Positions 34,582 to 38,689 of a stretch of 38,689 bases of DNA are shown here, piece after piece. The position numbers and the translations under genes are program-made. The stretch is from Bacteroidales bacterium (GTDB lineage Bacteria; Bacteroidota; Bacteroidia; Bacteroidales; P3). The stretch covers positions 1 through 38,689 of the forward strand of contig JAFXMW010000102.1 of the NCBI GenBank assembly GCA_017530105.1, in the 5' to 3' direction. Each line of letters opens with the position of its first letter. Positions within the stretch are counted from its first letter, which is position 1. The notes beneath the pieces were generated by a model. That model saw nothing but the letters and a program-made list of their open reading frames with translations. It had not been told where the DNA came from and did no database searches.

Positions 34582-35466
34582 TTAGAGTTTCAGCTTTTCA
34601 AAGTTCTTGCCATACACGCCCTGCGCCTTCGAGACGGAGATGAAAGCGTTGCCGTCTATCCTGTGGATAATCTGCATCACGTGGGGCTTGTCGGTCTTGT
34701 GCACCATGACAATAAGCACCTGCAGGTCTTGATGGCTGTAGCAGCCCTCGGCATCCAGCAATGTGGCACCGCGTCCCACCTCAGAGGTGATGGCCTCGCC
34801 AATCTCCTTGTTCTTCTGCGAGAAGACGAGAATCTGATACGACTGCTTGTTGCCGTCCAGCACCATATCCAGCACGTAAGTCATGGTAACCATCACAATG
34901 TAGCCGAACACCACATTCTCCAGTTTGTGCGACACAAAGAAGGAACTGCCAATGATGAATATGTCCAGATACATAATCACCTTGCCCGGAGAGATGTTGT
35001 AGAACTTGCTAAGGATAAGGGCAATGATGTCCGTGCCACCGCTGTTGCCGCCCATGGCGAAAGTCATGCCGATACCGCCGCCACAAAGGGCGCCACCAAT
35101 AATAGCACACATGAAACCGCCAAACTGGCTCACGTCGAACAGGGTCTCCACGTGCAGCACCTGCTGCCAAAGAATAAAGCAAAGCGACGACATCACGATG
35201 CCATAGATGGTGTTGGCTCCGAACTTCGACCCTAATACTTTGAACCCTATCAAAACCAATACGGCGTTAATCACCAAGTTCATGACACCGATGGGGATAT
35301 GTATGCCCAAGGCGTAATACAACACCGACGAGATACCGCTCACCCCGCCACCCACAATCTTGGCAGGAAGCATCACCGCCGCCCACCCGAAAGTGTAAAT
35401 CAATATACCCAATGTGATAACCAGATAGGAAATAATCACATGTTGTTTCTTTTTGAATATCTGCAT
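34582..35466 (-). CDS. YitT family membrane protein (DUF161/DUF2179)
   Basis: The 294-residue protein has about five to six membrane helices in residues 10-185, with GGGVSGISSVLYY and GGNSGGTDIIALILSK, both typical of YitT proteins. A C-terminal cytosolic DUF2179 domain (about 200-290) follows. Function is not firmly known; a transport role is often suggested. It is followed by rpe and preceded by the yggS-type gene at 27 bp, with an AGGAG-like ribosome site just upstream of its ATG. Confidence 0.9.
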   Translation of the reverse strand: MQIFKKKQHVIISYLVITLGILIYTFGWAAVMLPAKIVGGGVSGISSVLYYALGIHIPIGVMNLVINAVLVLIGFKVLGSKFGANTIYGIVMSSLCFILWQQVLHVETLFDVSQFGGFMCAIIGGALCGGGIGMTFAMGGNSGGTDIIALILSKFYNISPGKVIMYLDIFIIGSSFFVSHKLENVVFGYIVMVTMTYVLDMVLDGNKQSYQILVFSQKNKEIGEAITSEVGRGATLLDAEGCYSHQDLQVLIVMVHKTDKPHVMQIIHRIDGNAFISVSKAQGVYGKNFEKLKL

Positions 35467-35493
35467 ATATGCTCCTGTTTTTAAAAGTTATAA

Positions 35494-36180
35494 TCAAACG
35501 TCATTCACTGGAGTACCGTAATCACGGGCACCGAATATAGCACTGCCTATGCGCACCAACGTGCTCCCCTCCTCCATGGCGATGTCGTAGTCATGGGTCA
35601 TACCCATCGAGATTTCCTTGAACTCGTCATGACCTTTGAAATACTTTTCAGCCAAAAAGTCACGGTACTCGTGCAGCGTGCGGAACTCGCGGCGCACAAG
35701 GCCGCGGTTGTCGGTGTTGGTGGCCATGCCCATCACCCCCACAATACGCACATTCTTCATCGCAGCGTATTCCGGCGACTGTAAAAGGGCTTCCGCCTCT
35801 TCCATGTTCAGGCCGAACTTGGTCTCCTCTGTGGCAATGTGGAACTGCAGCAGGCAGTCAATTATCCTGTCGTGCTTCCGAGCCTCCTTGTCCACAGCCT
35901 GCAGCAGATACAGACTGTCGATGCTGTGAATCATCCGCACGTAGGCGGCAATATATTTAATCTTGTTGGTCTGGAGATGACCGATGAAATGCCACTCAAT
36001 ATCCTCGGGCAATACCGCATGTTTGTCACGCATTTCCAAAGCCTTGTTCTCTCCAAACAAGCGTTGCCCCGCATCGTAAGCCTCCCGCAGATTCTCCACG
36101 GGTTTGGTTTTCGATACGGCTATTAGTTTCACCCCTTCCTTCAGGGTTGACTGTATTTTAATAATATTATCTCTTATCAT
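35494..36180 (-). CDS. YggS/PLPBP family pyridoxal-phosphate homeostasis protein
   Basis: The 228-residue single-domain PLP-binding protein keeps cellular PLP balance and has no known enzyme activity. PLP binds Lys24 in LIAVSKTKP. HFIGHLQTNK, the cofactor-phosphate SMGMTHDYDIAM and VRIGSAIFG are the family motifs. It is full length. It lies beside the accessory patch at 36280 onward and appears to head this minus-strand block. Confidence 0.95.
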   Translation of the reverse strand: MIRDNIIKIQSTLKEGVKLIAVSKTKPVENLREAYDAGQRLFGENKALEMRDKHAVLPEDIEWHFIGHLQTNKIKYIAAYVRMIHSIDSLYLLQAVDKEARKHDRIIDCLLQFHIATEETKFGLNMEEAEALLQSPEYAAMKNVRIVGVMGMATNTDNRGLVRREFRTLHEYRDFLAEKYFKGHDEFKEISMGMTHDYDIAMEEGSTLVRIGSAIFGARDYGTPVNDV

Positions 36181-36279
36181 ACCGCTGACTATAACGCAAA
36201 ATAAATAATAATATTATTGCCCGACAATTTATTTTCTTACCAAAATAACACCATACGGCACAAAGCCCAACGACATCAA

Positions 36280-36585
36280 TCACCAAACATGCCGTCGCAA
36301 TATCTTGTCTAATTGTCCCACATAATAAAACGTTATGGATATCAACCGATAGGGCTTGTTATTGGGTGCCGGTGTAGCAGTATCCTGTACCAAAAAATCC
36401 CCACTCCATACCCTCACCGCGGTCACTCTTTTCTCTGCTGTGTTCACAAAGCTATGTATAGATCTCAGGTGAGAGTTGGTACCCAATTTCACCTCTATTG
36501 GAATCAGATGTGAGTCTTGCTGCCACACATAATCAACTTCTGCCGTCGTGCCTTTCTTATCTCTAATCCAATAAAACATAGGCAA
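36280..36585 (-). pseudogene. Remnant of AAA/DUF4143-type ATP-binding protein
   Basis: The frame encodes about 100 residues of the C-terminal end of the AAA_14/DUF4143 family. Conserved positions include LPMFYWIRDKKGTTAEVDYV and IPIEVKLG, a spaced RSIHSFV and a closing FYYVGQLDKIL. The ATPase domain and the rest of the gene are absent. The first codon of the recognisable part is TTG and it is preceded in frame by a TGA. Upstream, the sequence breaks into 33-bp tandem repeats that each contain stops. It is most likely a decayed gene end left after a deletion. A short expressed protein is unlikely. Confidence 0.8.
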
Positions 36586-36649
36586 CTTTTCTCAAAATCC
36601 TTTCTAAAACATAGGCAACTTTACACTAAATCCATTCTAAAACATAGCC
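36573..36649. repeat. 33-bp tandem repeat, 2.3 copies
   Basis: Two full 33-bp units (36573-36605 and 36606-36638) start AAAACATAGGCAACTTT and differ at a few positions; a third copy covers 11 bp. The unit is 11 codons in frame with the DUF4143 remnant on the minus strand (LPMF, stop, KGF, stop or S, then EK or VK). The copies look like in-frame duplications at the broken end. Confidence 0.85.
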
Positions 36650-36705
36650 AAGACCAAGGTAGAGTGTAACCAGCATAGTAATATAGACGTTTTTCCAAAT
36701 GCAAC

Positions 36706-36736
36706 AAATCCACAAAAGCTTGACTTTTGTGGATTT
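36706..36736. terminator. Perfect 13-bp hairpin near the second lipoprotein
   Basis: AAATCCACAAAAG (36706-36718) pairs perfectly with CTTTTGTGGATTT (36724-36736) with a 5-nt loop. It lies about 130 bp downstream of the lipoprotein stop. It has the look of a terminator or a repeat relic, but without a long T run on the minus strand. Confidence 0.5.
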
Positions 36737-36774
36737 ACTTTTACTTTAACAGCATACACCTCATTCCCTATATG

Positions 36775-36846
36775 ACAGGGAAAGATGATTGACGGGAACT
36801 GAGCAGCTCGCTCCGCGAGCACCCCAGCCAGCCATCTTTTCCCTTG
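36775..36846. other. Branched stem-loop region after the second lipoprotein
   Basis: CAGGGAAAGATG (about 36776-36787) can pair with CATCTTTTCCCTTG (36833-36846) with one bulge, enclosing an inner hairpin GCTCG/CGAGC (36806-36820). The 283-bp stretch 36586-36868 holds this, the perfect hairpin and the 33-bp repeats. It holds no convincing gene. Confidence 0.45.
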
Positions 36847-36868
36847 CCCGTGCAAGTCGGGACAAGGG

Positions 36869-37582
36869 TTAGTTCTGACGTACAGCGCGGACAGTAAACC
36901 CGAAGTAGCGGTAATCGCCGCCGTCGCCAATGTGCTGGTGGCTCGAAACAAAGTAGAAGAACCACGCGAGATCCGGACGGCTCGTGTTGAGCGAACTCGA
37001 CCAGTAGTAGCCATTACTGACAGCGTAATAGAGCGAACTACCCCAGTAGAAACCAGCGGAGGGTAGAAAGAGGCTGTTGCCGTTGGAACCTGTGAAAAGT
37101 CTTCCGTACACCCCGTTGCGAGTAGTCCATTGCGATGTGGTGTTGTTCATCAGTTCTTTCCATTCTCCCCTTGTCGGAGTATATGCACCGCCACCCCAAT
37201 TGGCAGTGGCTGCATCATCACCTGGCTGCAATATAGTCTGGTTGTCGGTGAAACCGTTGTAGCCATAAATTGACTCATAGCAGTACTTGGTGAGTTCGTT
37301 ATAATGACCGTTGCAATACCGATAGGTGCTCCAGTTATAGACCTCCTTAGGTTGGGTCTCACCCCAAGCAAAGTAATCGCCATAATCCTCTGGCGAGGAA
37401 GCACCGATGTTTCGGGTTGCCCACAGCAGCCCGCTCGGCAGACCTAAATCAACCCATTTGCCTTCATCTTCATTTTGCGTTTCCTGCGCCTTTATTTTTT
37501 CTTTGTTGCAACTGACAGCAAATAATCCTAACAGCACACAGGCTGCCAATCCAATCCATCTCATTTTGTAGCTCTTTTTCAT
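36869..37582 (-). CDS. Secreted lipoprotein with FISUMP domain
   Basis: The 237-residue protein has a lipoprotein signal peptide with Cys25 (FAVSC) and an acidic, Gln-rich spacer. The FISUMP (TIGR02145) features follow: KWVDLGLPSGLLWATRN, YFAWGE, TPTRGEWKELMN, LFLPSAGFYW, GYYWSSS and a closing FTVRAVR. Its role is unknown; it is presumably exposed on the cell surface. I chose the ATG at 37582, which gives a normal lipoprotein leader, over one 24 codons upstream. It has its own promoter with a leader of about 200 nt. It lies in the accessory patch next to a pseudogene, so it may be part of a variable locus. Confidence 0.85.
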   Translation of the reverse strand: MKKSYKMRWIGLAACVLLGLFAVSCNKEKIKAQETQNEDEGKWVDLGLPSGLLWATRNIGASSPEDYGDYFAWGETQPKEVYNWSTYRYCNGHYNELTKYCYESIYGYNGFTDNQTILQPGDDAATANWGGGAYTPTRGEWKELMNNTTSQWTTRNGVYGRLFTGSNGNSLFLPSAGFYWGSSLYYAVSNGYYWSSSLNTSRPDLAWFFYFVSSHQHIGDGGDYRYFGFTVRAVRQN

Positions 37583-37676
37583 TTTATCATCTATTAGTTT
37601 GTTTAATGGTTCAAACAACGTTTTGTTATAATACAAGAAAATGGAACCATTCATTTCAACCCTCTTTTCCTATGCA

Positions 37677-37725
37677 GAATCTCGACTCCATTAGAAACAA
37701 AAATACTCATTCAGTGTCGAGATTC
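37677..37725 (-). promoter_or_regulatory. Inverted repeat in the lipoprotein leader
   Basis: GAATCTCGAC (37677-37686) and GTCGAGATTC (37716-37725) are perfect inverted copies 29 bp apart. They fall inside the predicted 5' leader of the minus-strand lipoprotein gene. The pair could form a leader hairpin or bind a regulator. Confidence 0.4.
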
Positions 37726-37792
37726 ACCAGAATTAATAAAGCAAAATGCACTTTCTCAATTACTCACACCATCAACTCGGTGCATACAAATG

Positions 37793-37800
37793 CAAATATA
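37793..37800 (-). promoter_or_regulatory. Bacteroidota -7 box of the second lipoprotein
   Basis: The minus strand reads TATATTTG then C, a TAnnTTTG match. A TTG about 18 bp upstream (in ACTTGCAAGT) is a fair -33 box. Transcription would start near 37786. Confidence 0.6.
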
Positions 37801-38094
37801 CAACTTTTTTTTCACTTGCAAGTTTTTTCTCTATGTACAACTCCCATGGGTATTCCCCTACTTTTTTTTAATCAATAGAGCGCCAGCGGTACGCACTCTT
37901 TACAACCCCACTTTTGGTGTCGTGTCCGAATGGAAGCAACCTAAAAAGTGATGGACTATCAGGTAAATATGTTTCAACGTGTCAAATAGGAGTGTTCTCA
38001 TAGACGAACCTATAAATTAGTTTTTGTCTTTTTCGTTTACAATAATATATCTATTTTAGCGTTATCTGAATAATAACATCAAACAACTCATCTT

Positions 38095-38689
38095 ATGATA
38101 GACAACACCGGTATTCCTTTCAACGCCATTGCCGACGGCAAACATCTCGGCATCATCCCTTCCATGGCCAACCGCCACGGCCTTATTGCCGGGGCGACAG
38201 GTACGGGCAAGACCTGTACGCTGCAGAACCTGGCCGAAACCTTCAGCGCCATGGGCGTGCCGGTGTTCGCCACCGATATCAAGGGCGACCTCTCGGGCGT
38301 GGCCAAGGCGGGCGGCGGCAACGTGCATTTCGAGAAGAGCATTGCCGACAACAACCTGCAGGCTTGCGGCTTCGAGTATAAAGAGTGCCCTGTCTGTTTC
38401 TGGGACGTGTTCGGTGAACAGGGTCACCCACTACGCACCACCGTCAGCGAGATGGGTCCCATGCTGCTGAGCCGCATTCTCGACCTCAACGACACGCAGA
38501 GCGACGTACTGAGCATGGTGTTCCGCATTGCTGACGACCAGCAACTTCTGCTCCTCGACCTCAAGGACCTCCGCAAGATGCTGGAGGAGGTGGGCAACAA
38601 CCGCGCCCAATATACCACCGCCTACGGCACCGTGGCCCCAGCCACCATCGGCGCCATCCAACGCAGCCTGCTGACACTGGAGAGCCAAG
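38095..38689 (+). CDS. HerA/DUF853-type ATPase, 5' part only
   Basis: Only the first 198 codons are in the window. Walker A is GATGTGKT at residues 33-40, following the RHGLIAGAT strand, and DIKGDLSGVAK near 61 is the second recognisable segment of DUF853 proteins, the bacterial HerA-like helicase/ATPase group. Full-length members have about 500 residues, so more than half lies to the right. Family members are probably DNA-translocating ATPases, but their bacterial role is not firmly known. The frame runs open to the window end. Confidence 0.85.
   Translation, partial: MIDNTGIPFNAIADGKHLGIIPSMANRHGLIAGATGTGKTCTLQNLAETFSAMGVPVFATDIKGDLSGVAKAGGGNVHFEKSIADNNLQACGFEYKECPVCFWDVFGEQGHPLRTTVSEMGPMLLSRILDLNDTQSDVLSMVFRIADDQQLLLLDLKDLRKMLEEVGNNRAQYTTAYGTVAPATIGAIQRSLLTLESQ

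Larger units (their letters stand above)
37583..38094. other. Intergenic region before the DUF853-type gene
   Basis: This 512-bp AT-rich gap holds the lipoprotein promoter (37793-37800), a 10-bp inverted repeat in its leader (37677-37725) and, toward the right, T-rich sequence that may carry the promoter of the ATPase gene. No clear -7 box is fixed there. Nothing else is recognised. Confidence 0.7.

Noticed and set aside
36573-36649. Short direct repeats as a possible CRISPR array.
   Set aside because: The copies are contiguous with no spacers, only 2.3 in number, and in frame with a pseudogene.

Overview
The window is a stretch of chromosome from a member of the Bacteroidota, most likely the order Bacteroidales. 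The evidence is: promoters of the Bacteroidota -7 type (TAnnTTTG) in front of several genes; a fused NfnA-NfnB oxidoreductase; two FISUMP-like lipoproteins; a DUF5686-like barrel; a DUF4369/DUF5106-type thioredoxin lipid-side protein; and weak Shine-Dalgarno sequences. GC content looks moderate by eye, around half. No tRNA, rRNA, intact transposon, prophage or CRISPR array was seen. Most of the content is housekeeping, and accessory material is confined to a few intergenic islands.

Layout. (1) 1-1935, minus: groES-groEL, with groEL cut by the left edge; a good sigma-54-like promoter lies upstream of groES. (2) 2085-5272, plus: a Nif3-family metal protein, a coiled-coil zinc-ribbon protein and a histidine ammonia-lyase, closed by a strong terminator. 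(3) 5460-20311, minus, a long co-directional block read from right to left: lpdA, an unrecognised protein with a PD-(D/E)XK-like signature, an M23 peptidase, ispH, recF, a DUF721 (DciA-like) protein, a C-terminally short ABC exporter, an M17 aminopeptidase, pdxA, polA, a leucine-rich-repeat secreted protein and a FISUMP-like lipoprotein. (4) 20777-29465, plus: an outer-membrane barrel, a TlpA-like thioredoxin protein, tpiA, a LolC/E-type permease, an orphan sensor kinase and the Nfn fusion. (5) 29545-36180, minus: an OppB-type permease, tsaB, lolA-like, folE, an RlmI-like methyltransferase, rpe, a YitT membrane protein and a YggS-type PLP protein. (6) 36181-38094: a decayed patch with a DUF4143-type ATPase remnant, in-frame 33-bp tandem repeats, folded sequences and a second FISUMP-like lipoprotein. 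(7) 38095 to the right edge, plus: the start of a HerA/DUF853-type ATPase.

Functionally the genes cover protein folding, cofactor supply (PLP, folate/pterin, isoprenoids), replication and repair (PolA, RecF, DciA-like), central carbon metabolism (TpiA, Rpe, LpdA), redox balance (Nfn) and envelope biogenesis (LolA, LolC/E, M23, barrel). The most notable non-routine items are: a pair of dispersed palindromes built from a TTCTCCCATAT unit, about 14 kb apart; the unrecognised nuclease-like gene at 17682-18803; a PolA whose proofreading motifs look lost; an ABC exporter that stops at its H-loop; and the 33-bp repeat/pseudogene patch. No complete new multi-gene system is evident.
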